Notes under the pieces: model-generated
Databases searched by the model: none
What the model saw: only the letters and a program-made list of their open reading frames with translations
Told to the model about the DNA's origin: nothing
NCBI GenBank assembly: GCA_947034895.1
Contig: OX344764.1
Span: forward strand, 73,203,348 to 73,267,347
Direction: 5' to 3'
Length of the DNA: 64,000 nt
Source: Rhytidiadelphus loreus
Lineage: Eukaryota; Streptophyta; Bryopsida; Hypnales; Hylocomiaceae
Program-made: the position numbers and the translations under genes
Shown here: one piece after another, positions 10,188-21,135 of the stretch
Position numbering within the stretch: position 1 is the stretch's first letter
How the letters are laid out: each line of letters starts with the position of its first letter

Positions 10188-11195
10188 GTCTCGTCTCTGA
10201 GATCCTTCACTGGGGTCATCTTCTGCTTCACTATAATCAATCCCGAACTGCTTCAGTAAACCTTGATTCGCATATTCGAATTAGGCCTCGATCCTCATTG
10301 AGTATACCCGATTCGCATTAGGCCTTAGACCCTTCTCAGACAGTCTCGGGGCCGATTTGCTTTCCCTGGGGGAAGTACTACCTGCGGGAGTTTTCTTCCG
10401 ACTTGTGAATATCAATGTCGCTTGGCCAGCGCGTTAAGGGCTCCTTCAAGAGTCTCGGCGCCGAGAGCCCTCACAGGGGTCGACTTCGGCTTCAGTCTAC
10501 GATGTCTTCGATAGCGTCGATGTTGATACCCATTTCTAGGGGGTTGGTCTATTGATTTTTGCGTCATCCTGGCAATGGGCTTTGGCCATTTGTCAATTCA
10601 AGGATCCCTTCCTCAGACAGTCTCGGCGACGAGACTGTTACCTGACCTAACCCACTCTGTCTTGCCCCTTTCCGCCGTGATCTTTTTTTTTTTGACCCCG
10701 TCAGTTTTGACCACCTCCGTCATGCCCCCCTCTGTCTTGACCTCCTCTATCGTGTCCCCACTGTCTTGACCCCATCCATAGAAAGTCTCGGTGCCGAGAC
10801 CCTTCTTGGGGACTTCCTCGGTTTTAAAACTCAGAATCATTCATCAAAGTCAGAAGTACAATAGTTTGTATTTTCTAAATAATCTTGTATCATAGATTGA
10901 CTACGGTGTTTGATATGAGTCGTTGTGCTGGCTACATTGGTTTAGGTTTTCCTTATTTTTTTCTATTTTGCAGTGCACAAGGAGTACTTGTTAGTATGTT
11001 TTGAGCCTCTCCAGCGGTAGTCTCGGTGCCGAGACCCTTCAAATTGGATGATAGGTCTTAGGATTTATGAATGTCATGTATTAGTAATGCACGAAATTAT
11101 TACTTGACATTTGATTCAGATTCAGATTCATTCTTGAGAAAGTATACAACTGCAAAAGGCGAGTACCCCTCCTATGGGAGTCTCGGAGCCGAGAC
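10188..11195. repeat. Array of 16-bp palindromes GTCTCGGNNCCGAGAC (7 units) in intron 1
   Basis: Units at about 10188 (degenerate), 10343 (degenerate right half), 10452, 10620, 10785, 11020 and 11180. Those at 10785, 11020 and 11180 are perfect in both 7-bp arms. Flanks are partly conserved too: many continue with CCTTC or CCCTC and then GGGG plus ACTTC. Spacing is 109-235 bp, so this is not a simple satellite. All lie in the intron between 10018 and 11412. Confidence 0.8.
10640..10775 (+). repeat. Short degenerate repeats, TGACC-YC-TC-GTC type
   Basis: A pyrimidine-biased stretch of roughly 17-bp units (TTGACCCCGTC, TTGACCACCTCCGTC, TTGACCTCCTC and similar), about six copies, with an internal run of 12 T. 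It lies between two palindromes. Confidence 0.55.
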
Positions 11196-11411
11196 ACTTA
11201 TTTATGGTTGGATACTGCACAATACTGCAGAGCATAATGCATATGTTAGATATCAAATCCTCTAATGTATTCTGGATGTTGTGTTTAATAAATCTACATA
11301 TACCCCTATTTACTTTGTAGTACTGGCGATCCATTGGAATCATGACGGTGATGGTAGATCTAAACTTCGTAATCTATTGTGAGTATTAACGACTTCTACT
11401 ATTTCATTCAG

Positions 11412-11510
11412 GACGTGCAGAAGACTCCTTTGGCTACTTCTACAAAAGTCATTTTAGAGGCAGAAGGACACGATCCAATGGCCAAGGTTGACATGGTCGC
11501 TCTGCCTGCG
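11412..11510 (+). pseudogene. Exon 2 of ParB/methyltransferase-like relic
   Basis: Bounded by ATTCAG and GTAAGC, 33 codons, phase 0 on both sides. The frame also stays open past the donor to 11783 (with a Cys-rich tail, CTCDCN), so an alternative longer exon is possible, but the strong donor and phase match to 11948 favour splicing here. Confidence 0.45.
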
Positions 11511-11947
11511 GTAAGCTGCCAAGACTTACTGGATAAACCCTTGGTGACAATAAATCAGCTCCGTGAAGTAGGAGTCAATTCTCCAACGCACTCATCTTGC
11601 TCCTCAGTTGGAGAGAATCTCCAGAAAGAGATATATGAATCTCCTTCTCCTAGTACAGTGTTTTGCACTTGTGACTGCAACCTCGTAGATGTCACAACCA
11701 AATTAGAATCGGATGATGATATTCTCATCTACTGTTGTGGGCATTATATGCCCCTCACGACCAGGTGCACATGTGGACTTTAATTTATTCCGACTATGGG
11801 TGTTCTTTATCGCTAGGTCTGTTGTAACATCACTATTTAACATGGATTGTAATTCCTACCTACACATTCTTTTTGCTTAAGTTAATGTATGTCATTCTCT
11901 TTGCAATACATGTATGCTCTAATATAGATTCATACGATATGACTCAG

Positions 11948-12606
11948 ACACAGAGAGAGACACAAGTAGGATCATCGTCGAGGTCACCTAATCCTGCAGT
12001 GCCGGATCAGGCTCCATGGCAGCCAGTCCAGTTCCCGGATGTAGATGACTTGGAGGAAGACCCCATTCCGGGATTGGGTCGGCAAATGACAGAAGACGAT
12101 ATCAGGAAGAAACAAAAAATGGATGTTGTTTCCATCATTTCAAGCTTGAGGTTAACATCATATGATCTGTCGAGGATGCGTATCCCCTTATGCCGAATGA
12201 TACCCATGCCTATGGTCCATCCAACATTAGACTGTGATCTTGTTCAGTTGGAAAACCAGTTTTCATGGGGCTACAAGGAGGGGGCCAGAGTTTTTTATGT
12301 GTCCATTGCAGACAAGCAAGGGCAGACCAGAGTGTTCTCCGATGCAGAGAAGAAAGAGTGGGAGCCACTCTGGAACCAGGTCAATGACAAGTTCAATGCC
12401 CACCTTAGTGCACAGACAGCGCTTAAGCATCTTGTTGATCAGAAATTTTATGTCTGCGTCGGCAATCACCAGAGGATAGCCTGGATGAAGCACATTACGC
12501 GCAAGCACTCTACTGACATTGATTGGCACTATGTTGTAGACTCTATTGTTTTAGACACGAGGAGTTGAATCAGGACAACAATGCAGGCTATGCACAAGAT
12601 TAACCA
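11948..12606 (+). pseudogene. ParB-like domain exon
   Basis: It follows GACTCAG at 11941-11947 in phase 0. After an acidic, Pro-rich leader come a predicted helix (DDIRKKQKMDVVSIISSLRL) and MIPMPMVHPTLDCDLVQLE, then GARVFYVSIADKQGQTRVF and finally DQKFYVCVGNHQRIAWMKHI. The last block matches the ParB/sulfiredoxin-type motif in which a G-N-H-R-x-x-A (or GERR) box binds nucleotide or DNA; here the string is GNHQRIA. TGA at 12566-12568 interrupts the frame, yet the frame resumes (IRTTMQAMHKIN) up to a GTAAGT donor, which marks the TGA as a lesion and not a true end. ParB-like assignment is from motif and length, not a search. Confidence 0.55.
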
Positions 12607-12715
12607 GTAAGTTACTAGTGCGCTTCTGATTGTGGACCTGTCGATTTACTTAGACATTGGTTTGCAATAAAGTGTATTTCACATCTGATGACCTTGTGAC
12701 ATCAATGTTTTGTAG

Positions 12716-12905
12716 GCAAACTGAAAATTCTCACATTAAGACGAACCTTGTGCACACCTTATACCAAGTGCAGAAGTATGGCGTCATGGATTTGGAGAAG
12801 TTTCACGAGCTTCTGAGCCCCAATGAAATAAAGACTTGCAAAAATACAGCCCGCAAAACATGGTACTCAATGCCCTTGGAGGTTTTCACAACGTTCATCT
12901 TCAAG
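12716..12905 (+). pseudogene. Helical exon, ParB/methyltransferase-like relic
   Basis: The product QTENSHIKTNLVHTLYQVQK is followed by YGVMDLEKFHELLSPNEIK and ends WYSMPLEVFTTFIFK at a GTATGA donor. It reads open and in phase with the exon before it. The composition suggests bundled helices, as in the helical segment after ParB boxes. No named domain is claimed. Confidence 0.55.
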
Positions 12906-13005
12906 GTATGAATTTTATCTTTGTTTGTTCTATTGTGTACTTGGTTTGAAATTTCCTCTATTCAAGTATGTTTCAAATTCTTATTAATTGTTTTGGCCAA
13001 ACCAG

Positions 13006-13509
13006 CAAGAGATTTCAGCGTTGGCGGACCTTGCTGTATGAAAGTACCATGAGGATACTCCGAAAGACAAAGTGACCCAAACAGTATTACTGAGGCAATG
13101 AGGAAATCAATCAAAGAGTCTACAGCCTCTTTCCGACAAAAGATGTCAAAGATCACCTCCGTGGCGGCTCCACACTTAGGTCCGGAGTTCATACTAGAGG
13201 TAATGTTTTAATCCGCTTTTGGTTGGAAAAATGATAGGACATTCATCTTTGAGCATATTCATTAATTCTACATTACTTTGATCAAAGAGATTGAGCGGCA
13301 TTGGAGTCTTTTCATGGTGCCAGAGTTAACCCTTGATAAGCTGAAAATGATATCATCTGCCATTGCACCCCTTGCCCACAAGGTGAAGTGGCTAAACTAA
13401 GTGGATGAATGCTTCGCCTCCCACAAGGGAGGCTTGCAAAATGCCAGCCCGTCCGATTAACGAGGACAAACTGTTGTTGTTCTTAGCAAAAGCTGTTTGG
13501 TATGCTAGG
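13006..13509 (+). pseudogene. Two disrupted helical exons (13006-13199, 13290-13509)
   Basis: The first exon begins QEISALADLAV and hits TGA at 13039; after KYHEDTPKDKVTQTV a one-base shift moves to a frame reading AMRKSIKESTASFRQKMSKI and ending GPEFILE before GTAATG. The second begins IERHWSLFMVPELTLDKLK, reaches TAA at 13398 after KVKWLN, continues VDECFASHKGGLQNASPSD, then shifts to a frame reading NEDKLLLFLAKAVWYAR before GTGAGG. The exon borders are still canonical, so the lesions look like point decay of a formerly spliced gene. Confidence 0.55.
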
Positions 13510-13645
13510 GTGAGGATATCTTACCTTCTCTTGCATTTTCAGTTGTCAAGCTATCCTTATTCATGTGTCTGCATATCATTTTATGGGATTTCCAGGAAGT
13601 TGCAAATATTGCTTGACTTATTGCTTTGTACTATGCATATTGTAG

Positions 13646-13881
13646 CTAGAGGAGGAATCTGTGTCCCTCTTTGAGACCATTCGGAAGGCCGACAATATTC
13701 CTATCAATATGGATGTCGAGGCAGAGCCGCAAACGTTGCCGGAATATTTGGAGGAATGGAGAATGAAACTATGGGATATAGCGTACACTGGCGCGTTCAA
13801 GGGGTCAGATTCCTTTAAGAAGTTTGAAATTTTTGTGGAGTTTCGAGGAGCTACCCTTGCAGTGAAGCGCCTGCTCTACAG
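13646..13881 (+). pseudogene. Open exon of ParB/methyltransferase-like relic
   Basis: Open across 236 bp between TTGTAG and a GTAATA donor. The product runs LEEESVSLFETIRKADNIPI, later LPEYLEEWRMKLWDIAYTGA and ends ATLAVKRLLYR. Phase 2 end continues with R at the start of the 14411 exon. No domain recognised. Confidence 0.55.
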
Positions 13882-14020
13882 GTAATATACTTGTCTCATG
13901 ATTCTAAATATTTTGAGGTGCGTAGAGCCTCCATAGGGGCCAGTTTATTCAACTACTTTGAGATTTAAGGGAAGGACTAGGAAGTTCTATAGTATCTAGA
14001 TATAGGCCACCATAAAGAGA

Positions 14021-14318
14021 GTCTCGATCCCAAGACCATCTTCTAGGGAAGTCACCTCATGCTCTACTTTATTTCTTTACATGGTTCTACATTCAATCGC
14101 TAAAATTTCTAGTAGGGTTTTGGATATTTGATTTGTTATGGATCAGGTAGGCAATGCAAGTATCTCAAGACCGAGACGCCTTCTCTAGGCGGACACTTCA
14201 TCTACTAGTTACATGACTTCTTTGGTAAAAATAGTTTTGGCCATTGTATGTTGTGACCAGGATGCCGCATTGATCCATGAGGTCTGAAGTCTATGTGAAT
14301 GCCTTGGTACCGAGAGGC
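14021..14318. repeat. Three more degenerate palindromes in intron 13882-14410
   Basis: Units at about 14021 (GTCTCGATCCCAAGAC), 14160 (GTATCTCAAGACCGAGAC) and 14301 (CCTTGGTACCGAGAGG). They are spaced about 140 bp and each is followed by a related downstream string ending in CACTTCAT or CACCTCAT. They are more decayed than the units in intron 1. Confidence 0.7.
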
Positions 14319-14410
14319 TATCCAAGGGGGGCCACTTCATGCATGGAATATGTTTTTTGTGATGAAATTTTCAAATATGTTTTAATGCCTATTGAAAATA
14401 ATAATTTCAG

Positions 14411-15086
14411 GTACATAAAGTTTGAATTATACGGCAAAAAGGCGATACTGAAGGCAGATGTATCCCTTTTTGCAATTGCTTTACCGTTCCTGACGACTTG
14501 GTTGGACAGATCATTGGACGACTGCATGTTTTCGTCTTTCCAACAGCACCTTTGGCCCTCTCCTCATTTACAAGCGTGTCCATGGTATCTTGAGTGCAAC
14601 TTCGACACCACTCCACCCGAAGAGGAGGCCCTGTTCAAGAGACTGAAGGAAACCTCCGACCACGAGCCAGAATTCAATGAATTCGCAAGACTAAATCCCG
14701 AGGCTCGAGCTAAAGCAATTGCAAAAAGGGATGCATCTGACAAGAAGAAGGAGGAGAAAATGGAGGAAGCGAAGAAGAAGGTAGAGGACACCAAGAAGAA
14801 ACGCATGGCAGCTAAGGTAGAGAAGGAGGAAGAGAAGGCCACCAAAAAGGGGACTAAGCGTAAGGCCGAGACACCCATACCTGAGGCAGCTACGAGCGCA
14901 GCGGAGATGAAGGATACATCGTCCGGTTTCTCACTTACGCAAGAGCGACTGGTGCACGGTCTCACACCGACTGCTCAAAACATCAATCCCGTCCCCGACG
15001 TGGACGAGTGCATCCTCAACTTGCCCTTGAGCAGTCTCACCGATTATGAGAAGGAGCATGAGCATGTTGATGCCTTCTTGGCCATG
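14411..15086 (+). pseudogene. Coiled-coil and nuclear-localisation-like exon
   Basis: The exon starts after ATTTCAG and ends at a GTAAGT donor, with 225 open codons. It opens with YIKFELYGKKAILKADVSLF, then turns into a Lys/Glu-rich segment at about 14,740-14,850 (KKKEEKMEEAKKKVED and on), likely a coiled coil. This is followed by a basic cluster KKGTKRKAE that could act as a nuclear localisation signal. The C-terminal part (PVPDVDECILNLPLSSLTDY) leads into the methyltransferase-like region of the next exon. Confidence 0.55.
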
Positions 15087-15255
15087 GTAAGTTCACAAAG
15101 TATTTTCATTGCTTCATCTTTCTATGATTGTGTTTCTGATTTTGGCACGTCATTAGGCCACTTCTTTTGGATCTTACATGTGGTCCGCATCGTGAATGTG
15201 AATATCGGCAATTTATAAACGTTCTAATATTTTTTTACATACATGTCCTTGGCAG

Positions 15256-15488
15256 CATTCCAACGACAAGGACCGCTTCTTCGACGGTAAACTAAGCACA
15301 CAATCCGTTGTCGACTTGATCGTCGTCGACATTCTTGAGGGCCTCCATGTGCCTACCATTTCCGCACCGCCTGCACCTATCCCCAAGTGGAATGAGTTAA
15401 ACCAGAATTGGCTCCTAGCCATGTTTGACCTAGCCCAAGAGTACCTCCATGACAAAGGCGGGATGCTGTTCATATACCCTAGCCTTTT
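15256..15488 (+). pseudogene. Methyltransferase motif IV exon (degenerate DPPY)
   Basis: Open between TTGGCAG and GTGAGT. After FFDGKLSTQSVVDLIVVDIL comes EGLHVPTISAPPAPIPKWNE and later WLLAMFDLAQEYLHDKGGML, ending FIYPSLL. In amino-methyltransferases the equivalent strand reads hydrophobic-D-hydrophobic-x2-D-P-P-[YFW], then a Trp-containing stretch and a helix before a G-rich strand. Here the DPPY position reads DILE, so the catalytic motif is not present. The layout of flanking elements supports the fold assignment. Confidence 0.55.
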
Positions 15489-18094
15489 GTGAGTGTTTCT
15501 AACTCCACCCTTAAGTCAGAAAGTTGCACACAGGTTCTAGCGGCATAAGTTAGCAAATTGAAAGGGTGAAATGTAAACGTAGTGTTCTTTGGCCTTCCAA
15601 GCAATGGACACTTTGTTATGTTGATTTTTACCTAATTTAAATACTTCAAAACACTCTAATAGTTAAGAAATAAAGGTTGTTGAGGGTTGGTTGATTGTGA
15701 TTTAAACTTCTAGCTAAACTAAAATTCTACCTAAACTAAATCAAAGAATACAATTTGCCCTTTCCAAAATGGTAAAGCAAGTTGGATTCTGATATTCCTA
15801 ATGAAAGTTATGTGTGGATGAAATTCGTACCTAATTCTATCCTTAAAACTTCATCCGTCAACTAAAAATAGCAAATTAATGTAAAATAAATCTAAATTTC
15901 AGGGTTGAAAGGTTAATTAAGTTATCTAACGGAATTTTTAGAGAAAACCTAATTTTGACCTATTTTAAGATTTTTCATCTAAAATTAGGTCAAAACTTCA
16001 TCCACCCTTTAATCTTTATAAATTAAAGTAATTTAAAAGGTAAAAGGTGGATTTAGAATCTTCAAAAGATTCTTTAAAAGATTATGTTTTCAAAAGATTC
16101 CCTAGTCGTGCCTTGAGAGTATTCCTAATTGTTCTTTAATTAATCCTAATTCTAAGTTATTAATCTAATTTTAGTAAATTTTTAGGGTTTTAGGGTTTTT
16201 ATGAGTAAAGTGATTAATTAACTTCTTTTAAGATAAAAAGTAAGAATTTAGAACTTTTAGGTGAAAACTTTTAAATGGATGAAAATTCCCCTTGGTTGGA
16301 TGAAATTCATTCCTTTAATCATTTTCAAGAGAATAAGTAGATAAATTAGGTTTTGACTTCCCCTAATTATTCTAATATTCCCTAAGTTCCTAAATTAAAT
16401 TAGATTCCTTTTGAGATTCTTTTGGATGAGATTACTATTTCGTTTTCCAAATTAATTCAAAGTTAATCTAATTATTACTTTTTACGATTTTAGATAAATT
16501 TTCAAAGGTTTTCTAACAATTTAAATTCTACTAGCTATTGGATTCTTAATGGTTAATTTTGTTAGTTTTAATTTTCTAATCTAAATTTTTAAAGAATGAA
16601 AGCAAAAGAAAAGACAAAAGATAAAATTTGAAATCATACCTTGGTGTCGAGAATGTCGATCGTCCCATCATCGCAAAACACCATCATAATCGTCTCCTCG
16701 AAATTCTCCATTGTCTTTCATGAATTTGGAAGAAATCTTAGTATTCTTGTTTTTTAAAACCTATCTAAAAAGTCCAAATTCATTAGTTTTGGCAATTTAA
16801 AACTAATCCTTTGATTTTAGGAAATTAATTTAAATGATAAATTCAATTTTCACAAGTTTTCAATGAATAGTAGTTTTATTCATTTGCCAATTGTTTAATA
16901 GTTTTTAATTTAATATTCCAAAGATATTAGTTGTCTTTTGTTTTTATCTATTTGGCTTATTAAGCCTAATAAAACAAATTCCCCAAACTACAAACAAACA
17001 ACTAATTTGGCTTTGGAATCCTAATTAATAACTAAAACCAAATGAATGAATAGTAATCTAATAAAATAATCTTAAATAATCTCAAACAAATCTAACAATG
17101 AATAGTGAAAAGAATAAACCGAATAAACAATACCAAAACAATTAATTGATGAATAGTTAGATTCTTACTTTAATAGTTTTTTAATCTTCTAATTCCTTCA
17201 CGTGTCGAATTCTTCCTTCTTATTCTTCCTTCCTCTTCCTAATTCATTCTTCTTATTGTGTTGAAACTTCAAGTTGTTGGCTATAGCGGAAGTTAGTTTC
17301 CAACCAAAAGAGAATGAGTTGTGAAATTTTCAAAAGGAGATGAACTAGAAGTTTTCGTTTTTGGTTAACACCAAGGTTTTAATGTGGCGATTGTAATCAA
17401 GTCCTAGGAGAAATTCAATTGTTAGTATATTTTGAGATCAAGTATGCTTGAGTTTGAATATGATTCACTTACTAGAGTGAGTCTAAGCTTTTGTTGTTGT
17501 TTTAGTTCAGTTTCTGGATCAAGCGGACTGCCCTGGACACTGCTGGCTACGCTGATGGTTGTTGAACGGGGTTGTACACGCCACAGGCCGCCACGTGTCA
17601 AGGCGCTGTTGGTGCGTCGTCGTTTCCCAACATCAGTTGTTCCCCAGCGTCAGTCGTTCCCCAGCGTCGGCCTTCCCAGCTGCCTGAACTTTCACTTAAG
17701 GCTGAATTTTTTGGAATGAGTAACGGTAATCTTAATGGACTGAGGTTTTTAATGATTTTAGAAGATACTCAACTTTTAATAAAAATTAAGTACACCTAAA
17801 TTAGCGGTTATAGAATAATTAGTTTGTGCATTTAATAAAGACAATACAAGAACAACCAAGTTTTAACGAAATTAAAAGAAAGAGACAACAATTTAAATGA
17901 ACCCAATAACCAATGGCAAGATTGGAGACCAAATACCTCCATCACGTGTATAACACGAAGAGGAAAGAAATCAACAAGAGTTGGCCTTTAAATAAGTTTC
18001 CAAAGAATCTTATTCCGTTGATTCTTTGGTTTCAAAACTTCGCCATGTAGGTTAAATTCACGATTAGATGGTCGATTTAAAAGTAAATTTTAAC

Positions 18095-18475
18095 CTTAAA
18101 GTCAAGGCTCCGCCGTATGGGAGCAACCCCAGGAATTAACAGTCAAAATCAAAGTTTCAAGTACCCGTTTCCAAGTTTCCAAGTTAAAGCTCCACCGTCC
18201 GGGAGCAACCCCAGGAATTAACAGTCAAATCAAAGTTTCAAGTACCCGTTTCCAGGTTTCAAAGTTAAAGCTCCGCCGTGCGGGAGCAACCCCAAGAATA
18301 ACCAGTATCCAAGGACCCAAACTAGTATTTTGAAAACTTAATTTTTAAAGGAGGTACACATGATAGTGTTTAACCGAACATTAAAAACTAATTTCCAAAA
18401 TTCAAATCAAAGTTTTAAGTTTAATCACTAAAGGAGGTACACATGACAGTGTTTAACCGAACATTAGTAACTATT
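18095..18475 (+). repeat. Two adjacent short tandem duplications
   Basis: A unit of about 80-90 bp containing GCTCCGCCGT, GGGAGCAACCCCAGGAATTA and AGTACCCGTTTCCA occurs three times from about 18105 to 18300, the last copy partial. Then AAAGGAGGTACACATGAYAG plus TGTTTAACCGAACATTA occurs twice (about 18347 and 18433). Confidence 0.75.
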
Positions 18476-18664
18476 CAAACCAAACACCCGTTATACAACA
18501 AGTTTTGGCATGTGGTGATGCTCAAAACCTTTTGGCAAAGTCTAGCTTTGCCGCTTTAAAGTTTTAAGTTCACAGACTATTATCAATTCACACAAATGGT
18601 TGGTTAGTATCCAAAAGAACAATAAAATCAACTAGAGTTTGTGAACTACTCCCACAACTCCCAA

Positions 18665-18810
18665 AATGTCAAAGTTTTGGGGCTTGAAGCCTCCAAATTC
18701 AAGAAATGAGTGAGTTAACACAAACAACACTAGAGTTAGGGGATTTCCTCCACCTATACTCTTGAAAAGCAAAGTTTTGGGGCTTGAAGCCTCCAAATTC
18801 AAACAAGAAA
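18665..18810 (+). repeat. Duplicated string GTTTTGGGGCTTGAAGCCTC
   Basis: A near-identical 30-bp segment, itself containing the palindrome GGCTTGAAGCC, occurs at about 18672 and 18774, about 100 bp apart. Confidence 0.7.
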
Positions 18811-20580
18811 AGAAAACAAAGCTTTGAAGGGGCCCTCCGGACCTTCAAAGTACAAGAGAATAGAAGAAAATAGAAGAAAATAGCCAAAATTTGGCTTAAA
18901 AAGTGCTTCGACAAGTGTCGGTAGCACGACAAGAGCAACAACAAGAATGAAACAAATAATGAGGGCCACGAACAACCTCGAGGAAGGGCCTTATATACTC
19001 GCTCCCGGTCCCCCCCCCCCGGTAAGTTGTTCGTAAAATAATCTTCACTTTCAATCTAAATATTTTGCTAAACTACCTAAACGTATTTTCTAAATAATCT
19101 TTGTTTAATGGGAAGGAAGGTTCTCAAGCGAGTTCCTTCTAGGCCCTAAATGGCCTTAGAATCTTTTCCCAAATCAAATATTTGATTTTCCCAAAGATAT
19201 TTTGAAAACCTACCTAATTAACCAAGATATTTTGTGTTTTAATCTAGGGTTAGTTCTAAATTGTCTTTCTTTAGTCCAAAAGATGGCTTCTTACGCAAGA
19301 CAAGTATCTTGGGCAAATCCAATCTTCGATTTTACAAGAGATATTTGCAAAATGAACCCAAATTAATCAAAAATTACCTTTTAAAAGTCAAACTAAGGGC
19401 TGACCCTCTCTATCTTTTGAGGGACAACTCGAAACTGAAAACAAACTACGCCATCGCGTTCAGAAGACCCCAATTAGCCTAAGAGACCCCTTACCCCTAC
19501 CTCTCCAGCCGTTTTAGAGCGCAAATTTGAGTCACGGTAACTCAGAACAAAAGTTAAAAAGCTAACTTTTGGAGTTTGCGTCCTTTGATGAAACTGTCGG
19601 TCCTGGGTGGTTTAGAATATTCGTGGGAGTAAGAATTGACCCTTGAAACGCTCCGTTCGGACACCGCTAGCTCCTGGTTTGCCGGTCAACCCGCCGCCAA
19701 GTTGTAAATTCTTGTAAAATTCGTTGTCGGTTCTAATTCTGGTAGTTGGGAATGTCGGAATGTCTTCAAACTTGACAGGGCTCTTTATTGGCACACAAAA
19801 CACTATCCTAATTTTTAGTGAGATTTTACCGCAACATTGGTAATTTCTAGGAATTTACGAATGTAGTTTTAAGCGGTTGACTTCCCATGGAGTCATCGTG
19901 GAGTTTTGTAAAATCCCGAAACTTTTGGGCAATCTTCTACAAGATGTCCATCAACTAAGGGCAAAACCAAATCTCCAATAAGAATGCTATTTTTAGCAAT
20001 TCTTTAATAATTTCCATCCGGGGGGGAAATTATTGTTGATACCGAGGGAATCTTGGATGATCGGGCTTCTATTTGACTTCCTGGCATGCTTTGACCTAGA
20101 AAAGCACCTCTCTGTATGTTCCAATCATCATTTCCTCCATCTTGGTCTGTGAATGAATGTATTTCTCAAAATTACCTGCAAACAATAAATCTAACTCTTT
20201 CGAGTTGGATTTGGACTGACTCGGACTAAACTTTTAACCAGTTTGTTACATGTATACTTATAGCTATTGTATTACATGAACAAGACACTAGGACTGGTTA
20301 ACTCTCAAATTCTCACATCGCTCGGAATTACTGACTTAACTACTTATTTATACTAATAAGACCTAAAATTAGTGAAAATGTAACGTCTTACGTGTTTCAC
20401 GCATTTAAGGCCATTACACACCTCTTTGGTAGGGACTTCTACCAAAATCCACAATAATTGTATTTTTATATGTTTTTTCCTATTTTTCACTCAAAAATTA
20501 ACTAAAAATCGCGAAAAATAAGTTCAGAGTTCCAAGTGCCAACTTGAGGGCTCACACCTTTCCAAAACACACCAAAGCAG

Positions 20581-21036
20581 GATCAAGGGCCTACTTGAAG
20601 AATATAAGTTCCGGATACTCGATACTTACTTCGGCAACAACCACCTCCATCTCACATCAGCAGTAGATCCAACTAAAACGGTAAGAAAACTTAGCCATCT
20701 TGTCTATTCAGTTTTAACTTGTTTTCTTCATGTACCTAATTCTAACTTACATTCTTTTGCAGACTAAGCGCTTCTCCATCTTGCTGTTGGTCAAAGACTG
20801 TGGCCCAAAGACTCCAGCGGAATTTCCAATTCAGTTTGTTCCATCCCATCACGCAGTTGGGGTCACCGTGGGCAAAGACAACATCTTCACCAACCTTTGC
20901 TTCAAAGAAGACTTGACCATGAACAAGGATGTACCTTGGCGAGGCCCTCGGGAGAAGGCCCGACAGTTCATGCAGATGTTAGTGGAGGCCCTGACGGAAC
21001 CTGGAGATGTCGTTGTCGATTGCAATGCAGCCACAG
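20581..21036 (+). pseudogene. Exons carrying methyltransferase motifs X/I (20581-20680, 20763-21036)
   Basis: The first piece continues phase-perfect from 15488 across the 5.1-kb intron (SLLIKGLLEEYKFRIL and on). The second has TKRFSILLLVKDCGPKTPAE, then DVPWRGPREKARQFMQMLVE followed by ALTEPGDVVVDCNAATG. Beta-class N4-cytosine/N6-adenine methyltransferases show exactly this arrangement near their C-terminus: an E/Q-K-P helix (motif X), G-D-x-V-hydrophobic-D, then F-x-G-[ST]-G (motif I, SAM binding). Here F-x-G-x-G is replaced by N-A-A-T-G. SAM binding is doubtful for this copy. Confidence 0.6.
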
Positions 21037-21135
21037 GTATTTTTGGTTCTTCTCTTACTTCAACATCATTCATACTATGCCATAAACTTCATATTTTGAT
21101 GTTGTTTTCTAATATTTGTTGGACATGATCGCAAG

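Larger units (their letters stand above)
15489..20580 (+). other. 5.1-kb intron filled with AT-rich and repeated DNA
   Basis: It separates phase-compatible exons (GTGAGT donor at 15489, AAGCAG acceptor at 20580). No intact gene is seen. 15.6-17.4 kb is strongly AT-rich. 18.1-18.8 kb carries duplications. There is a run of 12 C at about 19009-19020. A possible polypurine tract (GGGGGGGAAA) lies at about 20020-20030 beside a small hairpin. This could be a decayed LTR-type insertion, but I could not pair two LTRs or find reverse-transcriptase coding sequence. Confidence 0.55.

Noticed and set aside
10188..14318. Palindrome array as a CRISPR-like array
   Set aside because: Spacing is irregular (109-235 bp), repeats are only 16 bp, the context is eukaryotic introns and no cas gene is present.
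16180..16205. TTTTAGGG-type strings as telomere repeats
   Set aside because: Only two or three isolated units in AT-rich DNA; no tandem run of TTTAGGG.
15489..20580. Full LTR retrotransposon inside the long intron
   Set aside because: No paired LTRs, no primer-binding site and no gag or pol coding sequence could be found.
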